The translations under genes were made by a program, and so were the position numbers. Of a DNA stretch of 64,000 bases, positions 40,802-49,797 are shown piece by piece. This DNA comes from Nonomuraea aurantiaca (GTDB lineage: Bacteria > Actinomycetota > Actinomycetes > Streptosporangiales > Streptosporangiaceae). Positions within the stretch are counted from its first letter, which is position 1; each line of letters begins with the position of its first letter. Below the pieces are notes generated by a model that worked only from the letters and a program-made list of their open reading frames with translations, was not told where the DNA came from and ran no database searches. The DNA lies in NCBI RefSeq assembly GCF_020215705.1, contig NZ_JAIWNB010000008.1, positions 1 through 64,000 of the forward strand, given 5' to 3'.

Positions 40802-41415
40802 TCGACATCATCAAGCAGATCGAATACGTCCACCGGCAACTGGAAGACGGCGACGAGCTCAAGACCGTCGTGCTGCGCCGCCACTACGACGCCGACATCG
40901 AGGACCTGTGGGACGCCTGCACGTCCGCGGAGCGCATCAGCCGCTGGTTCCTGCCCGTCAAGGGGGACCTTCAGCTCGGCGGCCACTACCAGCTCGAAGG
41001 CAACGCCGGTGGAGAGGTGCTGGAGTGCGAGCCGCCGCACCGCTTCAAGGTGACCTGGGTCTTCGGCGATGCCCCCGGCCTCTCCGAGGTCGAGGTACGG
41101 CTGTCGGCCGACGGCGCCGAGCGCACGCTGTTCGAGCTCCGGCACACCGCCGCCGCGCCGCCCGACATGTGGGACCGGTTCGGACCGGGCGCCGTGGGCG
41201 TCGGCTGGGACCTGGGACTGCTCGGCCTGGCCCTCCACCTGACGGGCGGATCCATCGGCGATCCGATCGCCTGGCAGGGGAGCGAGGAGGGTCATGCCTA
41301 CAGCAGGACGTGCAGCCGGCTGTGGGGGGAGGCCCACGAGGCGGCGGGCGCCCCCGCCGACCAGGCGAAGGCCGCGGCCGACAACACCAGTGCCTTCTAC
41401 GCCCCGCCGGCCTGA
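40798..41415 (+). CDS. SRPBCC-fold AHA1-domain protein
   Basis: This 205-residue START-like protein has VVLRRHYDADIEDLWDACTS, AERISRWFLPVKGDLQLGGH and GGEVLECEPPHRFKVTWVFG, the AHA1 pattern of a hydrophobic ligand pocket. The C-terminal ~50 residues (WGEAHEAAGAPADQAKAAAD NTSAFYAPPA-like end) are normal for this subfamily. It is coupled to the ArsR gene and is probably its ligand-handling partner. Confidence 0.93.
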   Translation: MIDIIKQIEYVHRQLEDGDELKTVVLRRHYDADIEDLWDACTSAERISRWFLPVKGDLQLGGHYQLEGNAGGEVLECEPPHRFKVTWVFGDAPGLSEVEVRLSADGAERTLFELRHTAAAPPDMWDRFGPGAVGVGWDLGLLGLALHLTGGSIGDPIAWQGSEEGHAYSRTCSRLWGEAHEAAGAPADQAKAAADNTSAFYAPPA

Positions 41416-41416
41416 G

Positions 41417-42127
41417 CAGACGACCGCTGACAAGATCATTTCGATCGTCCCCAGCGTAGGCCCCACCACCCAGGCCAACCGCGCCTTCCTCGGCAAAGCC
41501 GTGTCGTTGCTGGCCGAGGAGGGCGTGCGCCAGTTCGTCGACATCGGCGCGGGGCTGCCCACCCAGGACAACGTCCACCAGGTCGCCCAGCGCGTCGCGG
41601 CCGATGCCAGGACGGCCTACATCGACAACGACCCGGTCGTCCTCGTCCACGCCAGGGCACTGCTGGAGGACAGCCCAGGAACCAAGGTCCTCGACGGCGA
41701 CCTCAGACGGCCCAAGGAGCTCTTCGCCGATCCGGCCCTGCGCGAGCACATCGACTTCGATCGGCCCGTCGCCGTCCTGATGCTGGCTGTCCTGCACTTC
41801 ATCCCCGACCACGACGAGGTGGACGCGATCGTCGCGACGGTCCGCGGCGCGCTCGTCCCGGGCAGCTACCTGCTGCTGTCGCACTTCTACACGCCCGACG
41901 ACGAGCAGGCCACCGTACGGGCGGGCGCGAAGGTCTACTCGGCCACCAACTCCGGCTCGCTGACCGCCCGCTCACTGACCCGCATCAACGGCTACCTGGC
42001 CGGGCTCGACCTGGTGGCGCCCGGACTGGTGCCGGTGCAGGCCTGGCGGCCGGACTGGGAGGAGGACGCGGTCGTGGACCTGTCCGTGCCGGGCCTGCTG
42101 GGCGCTGTGGGGCGCGTCCCCCAGTAG
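41417..42127 (+). pseudogene. Methyltransferase (DUF574/Methyltransf_19 type), 5'-truncated
   Basis: Right after the AHA1 stop, the plus strand reads TTADKIISIVPSVGPTTQAN and RAFLGKAVSLLAEEGVRQFV, then the SAM loop FVDIGAGLPTQDNVHQVAQ, TAYIDNDPVVLVHARALLE and a normal C-terminus ending at 42127. Homologues begin about 50 residues earlier with a conserved RVYDYLLGG segment, which is absent. No suitable start codon or ribosome site precedes the homology. A deletion has joined it to the AHA1 gene. Residual expression as a coupled ORF cannot be ruled out. Confidence 0.8.
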
Positions 42128-42243
42128 GCGGAATAACACTCCGTTAGGCTTGAGTTCTGACCTTTGCTGCATCGTCGCGATCCGTGAGCGGGTGCGCCAG
42201 TGTTCTCAGCGCTCTGGAGCCCATCGTCGATTCGAGGCGGGGG

Positions 42244-42627
42244 ATGACCCCGGTTCGGATTCGGCGGCGTCGTGCCGCCGGTTGGCGGAAGCCGGCCGGC
42301 GCTGTGATCGTTGACCGCACCTCGCGCTGGGGCAACCCCTTCACGGTGGCGGACGCGCTCGCGGACGGCATCGCCGATGACGAGCACGCCGCCCACGAGC
42401 TGTGCGCCCAGCGGTATCGGTCGTGGATTCTCGGCTCGATTCCGGGGGACCCGGACGTGCTCCGGGTGGGAAACCGTCAGTACGACCGGCGATGGATCCG
42501 CGAACACCTTCACGAGCTGCGCGGTCGATCGCTGTGCTGTCCTTGCCCCGAGGGCGAGGCCTGCCATGGCGAGGTCCTTCTGGAGCTCGCCAATGAGGAG
42601 CCTCCCCCGGAGGGCCGAAGCTCGTGA
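42244..42627 (+). CDS. DUF4326-domain protein
   Basis: This 127-residue protein has VRIRRRRAAGWRKPAGAVIV, DRTSRWGNPF and the Cys/His cluster CCPCPEGEACHGEVLLELA, the DUF4326 signature found in phages and actinomycetes. The Cys-x-Cys plus Cys-His may bind zinc. ATG at 42244 gives the family N-terminus; an earlier in-frame ATG at 42184 adds 20 unrelated residues. Function is unknown. Confidence 0.85.
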   Translation: MTPVRIRRRRAAGWRKPAGAVIVDRTSRWGNPFTVADALADGIADDEHAAHELCAQRYRSWILGSIPGDPDVLRVGNRQYDRRWIREHLHELRGRSLCCPCPEGEACHGEVLLELANEEPPPEGRSS

Positions 42628-42678
42628 TCGCCGGACGATCACTGGCCCGGGGGACGCCAAAATTTATGGTCGGGCGCG

Positions 42679-43626
42679 TCAGGCGATGCGGACGATGCTC
42701 TTGCCGTGGGTGTCGCCGTTGGCCAGCCGCTGGATGGCGGTGTCGAGGTCGGCCATCTCATACTCGGCGGTGACGTCCACGCGGACCGTGTGGTCGGCCA
42801 GCAGTCGCAGCGCCTTGGTGGCGCTGTCGGCCAGGCGTTGCGGGTGGGTCTGGCTGAGCAGGTTGCTGTTGTAGGTCAGGGCCGACTTTCCGCTCATGAG
42901 CAGGTCGTTGGCATTGATCTCGACAGGTTCGAAGGTCGCGATGTTGCCGTAGATCACCAGGCGGCCGTGCGACGCGAGCCGCTCCAGGCTGGCCAGGCGG
43001 GTCGGCCCGCCGATGGGATCCAGGATCACATCGAACCGCTCGTCGGCGAGGGCGCCGGGAAAGTCCTCGCGGGTCACCAGCAGGTCGTAGCCGAACTGCG
43101 TGGCGTATTCGGCCTGGGCGGTGCCGCCGACCACTCCCACGACGCGGGCGGCTCCGGCGGCCTTGGCGAACTGGGCCGCGAGCGTGCCGACGCCTCCCGC
43201 CGCCGCGTGAACGAGCACGCTGTCACCGGGGCGTACCCGGCCGACCGTGTTGATCAGGTCGTAGGCGGTCGGGGTGACCCAGCCGAATCCGGCGGCCGTA
43301 CGAGAGTCCACGCCGACGGCGTCGAAGGCCAGGAGGTCTGACGCCACCACGACCGCGGCGTACGCCCCGGCGCTGGTCAGGGCGGTCACCCGCTGACCGA
43401 CGCGGCCCGCGTCCACGCCTTCGCCGACCGCGACGATGCGTCCGGCGGCCTCGAAGCCGGGCACGAAGGGGCGCGGAACCGGGAAGTGGCCGCTGCGGAC
43501 GAGCACATCACCGTACTGGATTCCGGCGTAGTCCACCCGGATCGCGACCTGCCCGGCAGCGGGGACGGGCTCGTCGACGTCGGCGAGGGTGAACCGATCA
43601 TCGGTGTCGAAAACCACGGCCTTCAT
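42679..43626 (-). CDS. Zinc-free quinone oxidoreductase / MDR family dehydrogenase
   Basis: This 315-residue NADPH-dependent oxidoreductase of the QOR type reads MKAVVFDTDDRFTLADVDEP, VDYAGIQYGDVLVRSGHFPV, PFVPGFEAAGRIVAVGEGV and the cofactor loop VLVHAAAGGVGTLAAQFAKA. Zinc ligands are absent, as in quinone reductases. ATG at 43626. It is divergent from a MarR regulator through a large inverted repeat that includes both promoters, so MarR control in response to quinones or electrophiles is likely. Confidence 0.93.
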   Translation of the reverse strand: MKAVVFDTDDRFTLADVDEPVPAAGQVAIRVDYAGIQYGDVLVRSGHFPVPRPFVPGFEAAGRIVAVGEGVDAGRVGQRVTALTSAGAYAAVVVASDLLAFDAVGVDSRTAAGFGWVTPTAYDLINTVGRVRPGDSVLVHAAAGGVGTLAAQFAKAAGAARVVGVVGGTAQAEYATQFGYDLLVTREDFPGALADERFDVILDPIGGPTRLASLERLASHGRLVIYGNIATFEPVEINANDLLMSGKSALTYNSNLLSQTHPQRLADSATKALRLLADHTVRVDVTAEYEMADLDTAIQRLANGDTHGKSIVRIA

Positions 43627-43630
43627 AGTT

Positions 43631-43711
43631 ACAGCTCCCTGTGTTGACTCAGTATCCTGATACCGAGGACCCTAACGAGTATCAGGTACCTGAGTCAACA
43701 CAGGGAGCTGT
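43631..43711. promoter_or_regulatory. 33-bp inverted repeat forming a mirror-image divergent promoter
   Basis: The arm 43631-43663 (starting ACAGCTCCCTGTGTTGACTC) and the reverse complement of 43679-43711 match at 30 of 33 positions, separated by 15 bases. Each arm carries the AGGGAG ribosome site, a GTTGACTCAG stretch and a TATC-TGATAC operator-like site for the gene it faces. The oxidoreductase and MarR genes therefore share duplicated control DNA in mirror image. Confidence 0.9.
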
Positions 43712-43717
43712 TGATCG

Positions 43718-44179
43718 ATGACCGACATCCCCGCCGAGGAATACCTCTGTACGCGCATCCGCCGCACCGAGCAGGCTCTGATGGCCCACCATGAGGCGGT
43801 TCTGCGCGGCTACGGCCTCACCATGACGCAGTACACCGTGTTGCTGACGCTGTCGCGCGAGGACGGTATGTCCGGGGCCCAGCTCGCCCGTGCCTGCGGC
43901 GTCACCCAGCAGACCATGGCCTCCGTCCTGACCGGCCTGCAGAACAAGGAGCTCATCGTCCGCGAGGCCTCGCCCGTGCACTCCAAGGTCCTCATCGCCT
44001 CGCTGACCGAGCAGGGCCGGCGTGTGCTGGACGGTGCTTATGGAGAGGTCATCGTGCTGGAGCGCGCCCTTGGCGCGGCCTTCACCCCGGCCGAGCGCGA
44101 CGCGTTGTGCGAACTTCTCGAACGCGCCACCACGATCCTGATCCAGCAGACGCCCGGCGCCGAGTCGCGGGCCGGTTAG
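43718..44179 (+). CDS. MarR-family transcriptional regulator
   Basis: This 153-residue winged helix reads RIRRTEQALMAHHEAVLRGY, GLTMTQYTVLLTLSREDG, LARACGVTQQTMASVLTGLQ and NKELIVREASPVHSKVLIAS. The wing lacks the usual DxR motif, and one Cys sits in ARACGVT. It likely represses the divergent quinone oxidoreductase and itself. Its stop overlaps that of the convergent SWIM gene by four bases. Confidence 0.93.
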   Translation: MTDIPAEEYLCTRIRRTEQALMAHHEAVLRGYGLTMTQYTVLLTLSREDGMSGAQLARACGVTQQTMASVLTGLQNKELIVREASPVHSKVLIASLTEQGRRVLDGAYGEVIVLERALGAAFTPAERDALCELLERATTILIQQTPGAESRAG

Positions 44180-45282
44180 CTCACGAGTGCCGACGGGTCG
44201 CGTTCCGGCGGGCCGGCGGGCCACCATTGGCCGTCGCGGTCGGTGAAGGGATACCAGCGGCCGTCGCGGCCGTAACGCAGTTGCCGGGCGCCGATGGTCC
44301 AGCGGTTGCGCCACGCCTCGACCTGCGGCGGGCGCTCGCCCTCCCAGCCGGCCCGCAGGAGCGCGCCGGCTCTGGCCAGGTCCTGCTTGGGCGGGGTCCA
44401 GGCCGTTTCGAGCGCCTCCAGCCCGTCGGCGCCGCCGTACCGCCAGGCCTGTACGGCCGCCTCCAGTCCGAGGTCGAGGTCGTGGGCGGCGGCCAGGCGT
44501 ACCCGGTCCTGATATTCGGTCAGTACGGCCAGCCGCCCGGTGAGCAGCAGCTCGCGGGCCCGGTCGGCGGCTGAGGCGGCGAGCACCTCCAGGGCGGCCA
44601 CGTCGACCCCCGGCGCGGGCTCCAGCCCGAGCGGCGTGTACGCGACGTCGAGCGGCGGCGGCCCCGGCAACGGCGGCACGCCCAGGCTGAACGCCACCGC
44701 GGCGGGCGTACCGGCGTCGGCCGGCGCGGGGATGTCGCGACCCTGGAGCGCCTCGAGCAGCTCCTGCTCGCCCCGGCCGCGCATGAGCAGCAGCACGAAC
44801 GGATCGGCGTCGAGCAGCCACGACGCCTGATAGCACAGGGCGGCGGCGTGCTTGCACGGGTGCCCCCAGTCGGGGCAGGAGCACTCCGGTTCGAGGTCGC
44901 CGACCGTCGGCAGCAGCGGGACTCCGGCGTCCTCGGCGGCCTCGACCAGGTCGTGCGGCATGTCGCGGTCGAGCAGCGCCGCGATGTGCCCCGCCTTGGC
45001 GGCCACCTGGTCGAGGAAGCGCTCCCAGTCGGGGGCGGTGAGCTGTTCGACGTGGACGACGGTGTCGTACTCGCTCTCGGCGACGGCGGCGATGCGGCCC
45101 GGGCTGACCGTGATGGGGCCGACCTGGCCGCTCTTGGCGTAGGTGCGGCCCTTGCGCAGGAGCGTGTGGTCGAGGGAGGTGTCCTCCATGGCCTGGATCC
45201 AGGCCCCGCCCCACCAGGAGGTGGCGAAGCGGGCACCGGCCCGTTGCGCGGGGAATGCGGGGAATCCTCGGACAGCGCTCAT
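44176..45282 (-). CDS. SWIM zinc-finger protein
   Basis: This 368-residue protein has the SWIM motif ECSCPDWGHPCKHAAALCYQ (CxC-x6-CxH) at about residue 140, preceded by a helical region with ATSWWGGAWIQAMED and YAKSGQVGPITVSPGRIAA. SWIM domains bind DNA or protein partners. Its ATG overlaps the stop of the SNF2 gene by four bases, so the two are co-translated. SWIM-SNF2 pairs recur in actinobacteria and are presumed to form a DNA-remodelling complex. The exact job is not known. Confidence 0.9.
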   Translation of the reverse strand: MSAVRGFPAFPAQRAGARFATSWWGGAWIQAMEDTSLDHTLLRKGRTYAKSGQVGPITVSPGRIAAVAESEYDTVVHVEQLTAPDWERFLDQVAAKAGHIAALLDRDMPHDLVEAAEDAGVPLLPTVGDLEPECSCPDWGHPCKHAAALCYQASWLLDADPFVLLLMRGRGEQELLEALQGRDIPAPADAGTPAAVAFSLGVPPLPGPPPLDVAYTPLGLEPAPGVDVAALEVLAASAADRARELLLTGRLAVLTEYQDRVRLAAAHDLDLGLEAAVQAWRYGGADGLEALETAWTPPKQDLARAGALLRAGWEGERPPQVEAWRNRWTIGARQLRYGRDGRWYPFTDRDGQWWPAGPPERDPSALVS

Positions 45283-47996
45283 CTCAGCTCCACGAGTGCG
45301 GCGAGTTCCGCGTCGGTCAGTTCGGTGAAGGCGGCGTCGCCCCCGGCCAGTACGGCGTCGGCCAGCGAGCGCTTGGCCGCCAGCATCTCGGCGATGCGGT
45401 CCTCGATCGTGCCCTCCGCGATCAGCCGGTGCACCTGGACGGGTTTGTCCTGGCCGATGCGGTAAGCGCGGTCGGTGGCCTGGTCCTCGACGGCCGGGTT
45501 CCACCAGCGGTCGTAGTGGATGACGTGGTCGGCGCGGGTGAGGTTCAGGCCGGTGCCGGCCGCCTTGAGCGACAGCAGGAACACCGGCGCCGCCCCCTCC
45601 TGGAAGCGCCGTACCATCTCCTCCCGTTTCGGCACGGAGGTGCCGCCGTGCAGGAACTGGGTGGCGACGCCCCGGTCCGTGAGGTGCCGGTCGAGCAGCC
45701 GCGCCATGGCCACGTACTGGGTGAAGACCAGCACCGCGCCGTCCTCGGCGACGATGGTGTCGACGAGCTCGTCGAGCAGTTCGAGCTTGCCGGAACGGCC
45801 GGTCAGCCTGGGCGCGGCCTCGTGCAGGTAATGGGCCGGGTGGTTGCAGATCTGCTTGAGCCCGGTCAGCAGCTTGACGATCAGGCCGCGCCTGGCCATG
45901 CCCTGGGCGCTCTCGATCTGCCGCATACTCTCGCGGACCACCGCCTCGTACAGCCCGGCCTGCTCGGTGGTCAGCGCCACCGGGCGGTCGGTCTCGGTCT
46001 TGGGCGGCAGCTCAGGCGCGATGCCGGGATCGGACTTGCGGCGCCGCAGCAGGAACGGCCCCACGAGCCTGGCCAGCCGCTCGGCCGCCGCGCTGTCGCC
46101 CGACTCGACCGGTTTGGCCCAGCGCGAGCGGAACCTGCCCAGCGAGCCGAGCAGCCCCGGGGTCGTCCAGTCGAGGATGGCCCACAGCTCCGCCAGGTTG
46201 TTCTCCACCGGGGTGCCGGTCAGCGCGACGCGGGCGGCCGCCGGGATCTCGCGCAGCGCCTTGGCCGTACCAGAAGAGGGGTTCTTGACGTGCTGGGCCT
46301 CGTCGGCAACCAGCAGCCCCCACGGGTGCTCGGCGAGCCGCGCCGCATCCATCCGCATGGTGCCATATGTCGTCAGTACGAAGCCTTCATCGGCCAATGT
46401 CCGGCTATTTCCATGAAATCGGCGGACAGGGACGCCCGGTGCGAACCTGGAGATCTCCCGCTCCCAGTTCCCCAGCAGCGAGGCGGGGCAGACGACCAGC
46501 GTGGGACCGCCGCCCCGGTGCAGGTGCAGCGCGATCAGGGTGATCGTCTTGCCCAGGCCCATGTCGTCGGCCAGGCAGGCGCCGAGCCCGAGCGACGTCA
46601 TCCTGGCCAGCCAGCGCAGGCCCTGCAGCTGGTAGTCGCGCAGCCGCGCGTCCAGACCGGCGGGCACGGCGATCTCCTCGGGCTCGGACAGCCGGTCGCG
46701 CAGCTCCCGCAGCCAGACGCTCGGCTCGACCGGCACCTGCTCGCCGTCGACCTCCACAGTGCCCGTCAGCGCGGCGCCGAGGGCGTCGAGGCCGGTCAGC
46801 GGCTTGAGATCGCGCTGGCGGGCCTTGCGGGCCAGGTCGGGCTCGATGAGCACCCACTGGTCACGCAGCCGTACGACGGGCCGGTGCGCCTCGGCGAGCC
46901 GGTCCATCTCGGCCGCGGTCAACCGCTCGCCGCCCAGGGCGAGCTGCCAGTCGAAGCTGGTCAGGTGATGGCCGCCGAGGAAGGACGGCATATCGGATGG
47001 GGCACTGTCGCGCTCGCCGACGACGGCGCGGGCGCTCAGGCCGCGTACGAGCTCCCTCGGCCAGTGGACCTCGACACCGGCCGCGCCCAGGCGTTCCGCG
47101 GCCCCGGCCAGCAGGTCTTCCACGTCGTCACCGGACAGGGTCAGCTCGTCGGGGACGGCGCTGTCGAGCAGGCGTTCCAGCCGGGCCCAGGCGCGGGCGG
47201 CCCGTCTGATGGCCAGCGTGGCGTCGATCCTGGCCCGGGGGCCGAACCCCGGGTCCGTGCCCGCCCACAGGTCGGCGGCGTCCACCACCAGGGACGGATC
47301 GGCCAGGCTGTGCAGCTGGACCACCGCCCGGAATTCCGCCTGCTCCAGACTGTCGGCCTCCAGCCGCAGCGACAGGCGTACACCGGAGTCCAGCCCCGCC
47401 GACACCTCGTCAGCCCAGGCGCGCAGCCGGGGCACTTTGACCGGTTTGACGGCCGCGAACGCCGAGGTTCCGGTGGCACGGACGGCGCCGGGGGAGCGCG
47501 GCATCGCGTCGGCCACCGCGTCCAGGAAGGCCCGCACCAGCGACTCCGCGTCCCTCAACCGCACTTCTCCGCTTTGGACGGCCCGGTCTTCGAGGGGTAC
47601 GGACCGTGCGGCGGCGGGCATGGCGTCGGCCAGCTCCCGGATCCGCTGTACGTCGGCCGCGTCGAACGGCCCCGCCCGCCACGAGTCGAAGTCGCCCGTC
47701 GAAACCCCCGGCAGGATCCGGCCCCTGGCGACCAGTTGCAGCGCGACCAGCGCCACCGCGCCCCAGAACCGCGCCGCCGGATGGGCGCCCGCGTCGCTCC
47801 TGGCCCTGGCCAGCCCGGCGACGGCGTCGGCGACCGGTACACGAGTGGCCCGGGCCTGAAGAACCCGCAGCTCAGCGCCGTGTTCCTCGACCACGGTCAT
47901 CGTGGCGTCACCGTCCGGGTCGAGGAAGGCCATCCGCCCCTCTCTGGGTGGATCGCCGGGCTCGAAGACGACCGCCTGCCGTACCAGATCCGTCAT
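45279..47996 (-). CDS. SNF2-family DEAD/H helicase-like ATPase
   Basis: This 905-residue double-stranded DNA translocase has Walker A in LADDMGLGKTITLIAL, the DEAQ box in LLVADEAQHVKNPSSGTAK, motif III ALTGTPVENNLAELW and the C-terminal RecA lobe with VLVFTQYVAMARLLDRHL, SLKAAGTGLNLT and DRAYRIGQ. The N-terminal ~400 residues are a bacterial SNF2-associated region with no assigned function. I chose the ATG at 47996 (MTDLVRQAVVFEP) over an earlier in-frame start that crosses the palindromes. It is translationally coupled to the SWIM gene and divergent from DedA. Confidence 0.95.
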   Translation of the reverse strand: MTDLVRQAVVFEPGDPPREGRMAFLDPDGDATMTVVEEHGAELRVLQARATRVPVADAVAGLARARSDAGAHPAARFWGAVALVALQLVARGRILPGVSTGDFDSWRAGPFDAADVQRIRELADAMPAAARSVPLEDRAVQSGEVRLRDAESLVRAFLDAVADAMPRSPGAVRATGTSAFAAVKPVKVPRLRAWADEVSAGLDSGVRLSLRLEADSLEQAEFRAVVQLHSLADPSLVVDAADLWAGTDPGFGPRARIDATLAIRRAARAWARLERLLDSAVPDELTLSGDDVEDLLAGAAERLGAAGVEVHWPRELVRGLSARAVVGERDSAPSDMPSFLGGHHLTSFDWQLALGGERLTAAEMDRLAEAHRPVVRLRDQWVLIEPDLARKARQRDLKPLTGLDALGAALTGTVEVDGEQVPVEPSVWLRELRDRLSEPEEIAVPAGLDARLRDYQLQGLRWLARMTSLGLGACLADDMGLGKTITLIALHLHRGGGPTLVVCPASLLGNWEREISRFAPGVPVRRFHGNSRTLADEGFVLTTYGTMRMDAARLAEHPWGLLVADEAQHVKNPSSGTAKALREIPAAARVALTGTPVENNLAELWAILDWTTPGLLGSLGRFRSRWAKPVESGDSAAAERLARLVGPFLLRRRKSDPGIAPELPPKTETDRPVALTTEQAGLYEAVVRESMRQIESAQGMARRGLIVKLLTGLKQICNHPAHYLHEAAPRLTGRSGKLELLDELVDTIVAEDGAVLVFTQYVAMARLLDRHLTDRGVATQFLHGGTSVPKREEMVRRFQEGAAPVFLLSLKAAGTGLNLTRADHVIHYDRWWNPAVEDQATDRAYRIGQDKPVQVHRLIAEGTIEDRIAEMLAAKRSLADAVLAGGDAAFTELTDAELAALVELR

Positions 47997-48007
47997 TGGG
48001 CTCACGG

Positions 48008-48049
48008 CCGTACAGTGTACGGTACGAATCACCCTGTGGTTTACCACAG
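48008..48049. promoter_or_regulatory. Two palindromes between SNF2 and DedA genes
   Basis: CCGTACA-G-TGTACGG (48008-48022) is a perfect odd palindrome. CTGTGGT-TT-ACCACAG (48034-48049) is a second perfect inverted repeat 12 bases further on. Both lie just upstream of the SNF2 start in the divergent gap and could be operators. No regulator gene is adjacent. Confidence 0.55.
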
Positions 48050-48071
48050 CCCAGATCTGCCGCCCACCTCA

Positions 48072-48100
48072 TTACCGCCACTTTGGATCTTGATTAGCCT
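48072..48100 (+). promoter_or_regulatory. Leaderless promoter of the DedA gene
   Basis: TTACCG (48072-48077), 17 bases, TAGCCT (48095-48100) is followed by the ATG at 48108 only seven bases later with no ribosome site. Transcription would start at or next to the first codon. Confidence 0.6.
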
Positions 48101-48107
48101 CTACAAC

Positions 48108-48725
48108 ATGACTGAATGGCTCATCGCGCTGATGGAGACTCTGGGCGCCCCTGGGGCAGGCCTGGCGATCGCGCTGGAAAACCTGTTCCCGCCGCTGCCC
48201 AGCGAGGTGATCCTGCCGCTGGCGGGCTTCACCGCCAGCAGGGGCGAGATGGACCTGCTCGAGGTGCTGGTGTGGACCACGGCGGGGTCGGTGTTCGGGG
48301 CACTGGCGCTCTATTGGGTGGGCGCGCTGCTCGGCCGCCGCCGCACCCTGGCCATCGCCGCCAAGCTGCCGCTGGTGAAGGTCTCCGACATCGAGAAGAC
48401 CGAGGCGTGGTTCCTCAAGCACGGCAAGAAGACGGTCTTTTTCGGGCGGATGATCCCCATCTTCCGCAGCCTGATCTCCATCCCGGCGGGGGTGGAACGG
48501 ATGCCACTGCTCACGTTCACCCTGCTGACGACCGCCGGCAGCCTCATCTGGAACACCGTGTTCGTGCTCGCCGGCTACTACCTGGGCGAAAACTGGTCGC
48601 TGGTGGAGGCATACGTGGGAGTCGGCACCAACGTCGTGATCGGCATCGTCGTGCTGGCGGTGCTCGTGTTCATCGGCGTACGAGTGGCCGAGCGGCGCAA
48701 GGGGCGGCATGCGCCCCGTCGCTGA
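48108..48725 (+). CDS. DedA-family membrane protein
   Basis: This 205-residue inner-membrane protein of the DedA/VTT superfamily (lipid scramblase/flippase-like, undecaprenyl-phosphate recycling) reads LENLFPPLPSEVILPLAGFT, the re-entrant motif, and FGRMIPIFRSLISIPAGVER with the key Arg/Pro residues, followed by three helices. The first coding base is almost at the transcription start. It overlaps the sensor kinase gene by 17 bases, giving a DedA-kinase-regulator operon and suggesting envelope stress. Confidence 0.94.
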   Translation: MTEWLIALMETLGAPGAGLAIALENLFPPLPSEVILPLAGFTASRGEMDLLEVLVWTTAGSVFGALALYWVGALLGRRRTLAIAAKLPLVKVSDIEKTEAWFLKHGKKTVFFGRMIPIFRSLISIPAGVERMPLLTFTLLTTAGSLIWNTVFVLAGYYLGENWSLVEAYVGVGTNVVIGIVVLAVLVFIGVRVAERRKGRHAPRR

Positions 48726-49797
48726 GGGCCTGCGGCTGCTGGCGGCGGTGTCGCTGGGCGCCGCCACCGCCTTGGGCGACGTGGTGTTCCTGGTGGTGGC
48801 GCTGCCCTTCCTGGGCACTCCCAACACGCGGGCGGCGGCCAGGCGGCTGGTCCTGCTGGAGACACGGCGTCTGCGGCTGGACGCGTCCGAGTTCGACGTG
48901 GGCGGGCGGGCCACGCGCTATCTGGCGCTCCGCGTTCCGGCGGGCCTGCTGGGCGGGCTGGTCGTGGGGCTGCTCCTGATCGGGGTGGTGATGGTCGGCC
49001 GGCTCGCCTGGGCCTGGGCGCGCGGCGACACCTTCGACGGCATCGCCCCCACCTGGCCGATCCTGGTCTATTTCACGCTGGCCGGGATCCTGCTGCTCTT
49101 CATGAACCTGTCGGGCCTGGTGGGCGTCTACTCGCTCGAACGTCGGCTGGCCCAGCGCGTGCTCGGACCCGACCCGACCGAGAGACTCGAACGCAGGATC
49201 GTCGAGCTGGCCGAGAGCCGGGCCGGGATCGTGGCGGCGGTCGACTCCGAGCGCCGCCGGATCGAACGCGACCTGCACGACGGCCTCCAGCAGCGCCTGG
49301 TCGCCTTGTCGATGTTGATCGGCCGATCCAGGCGCGGCCGTCCCGAGCTGCTGGACCAGGCTCACGAGGAAGCGCAGCAGGCGCTGGCCGAGCTGCGCGA
49401 GGTGGCCTGGCGGGTCTACCCCAGCGGCCTCGACTCCCTCGGCCTGGGCGAAGCGCTGGCGGGGGTGGCCGAGCGATCGAGCGTGCCGGTCAAGGTGTCC
49501 TGCGAGCTGGCCGCGCGCCCGCCGATGGGGGTGGAGACGGCCGCCTACTTCGTCGTCTGCGAGGCGGTGACCAACGCCGCCAAGCACGCGGGAGCCACGC
49601 TCATCACCGTTGACGTGCACCGGGAGGGCACAATGATCGTCGTGCGGGTGGAAGATGACGGCCGGGGCGGCGCGAGCGCCTCGGGAGGCGGGCTGTCGGG
49701 GCTGGCGCGCCGGGTGGCGGCGCTCGACGGCAGGTTCGAGGTGGTCAGCCCGGCGGGCGGCCCGACGACGATCGTGGCGGAACTGCCGTGCGAGTGA
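48709..49797 (+). CDS. Sensor histidine kinase (HisKA_3/NarL type)
   Basis: This 362-residue membrane kinase has an N-terminal sensor of about four helices (LRLLAAVSLGAATALGDVVF, then VGLLLIGVVMVGRLAWAWA, ILVYFTLAGILLLFMNLS), the phospho-acceptor helix RRRIERDLHDGLQQRLVALS with H at about 188 and an ATPase domain (CEAVTNAAKHAGATLITV N-box, VEDDGRGG). It autophosphorylates and passes the phosphate to the LuxR-type regulator encoded next, whose GTG start overlaps this stop by ten bases. The signal is unknown; DedA linkage hints at the envelope. Confidence 0.94.
   Translation: MRPVAEGLRLLAAVSLGAATALGDVVFLVVALPFLGTPNTRAAARRLVLLETRRLRLDASEFDVGGRATRYLALRVPAGLLGGLVVGLLLIGVVMVGRLAWAWARGDTFDGIAPTWPILVYFTLAGILLLFMNLSGLVGVYSLERRLAQRVLGPDPTERLERRIVELAESRAGIVAAVDSERRRIERDLHDGLQQRLVALSMLIGRSRRGRPELLDQAHEEAQQALAELREVAWRVYPSGLDSLGLGEALAGVAERSSVPVKVSCELAARPPMGVETAAYFVVCEAVTNAAKHAGATLITVDVHREGTMIVVRVEDDGRGGASASGGGLSGLARRVAALDGRFEVVSPAGGPTTIVAELPCE

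Noticed and set aside
45255..48725. 1156-codon plus-strand frame running into DedA
   Set aside because: It is antisense to SNF2 for most of its length; only the last 206 codons (from 48108) are the real DedA gene.
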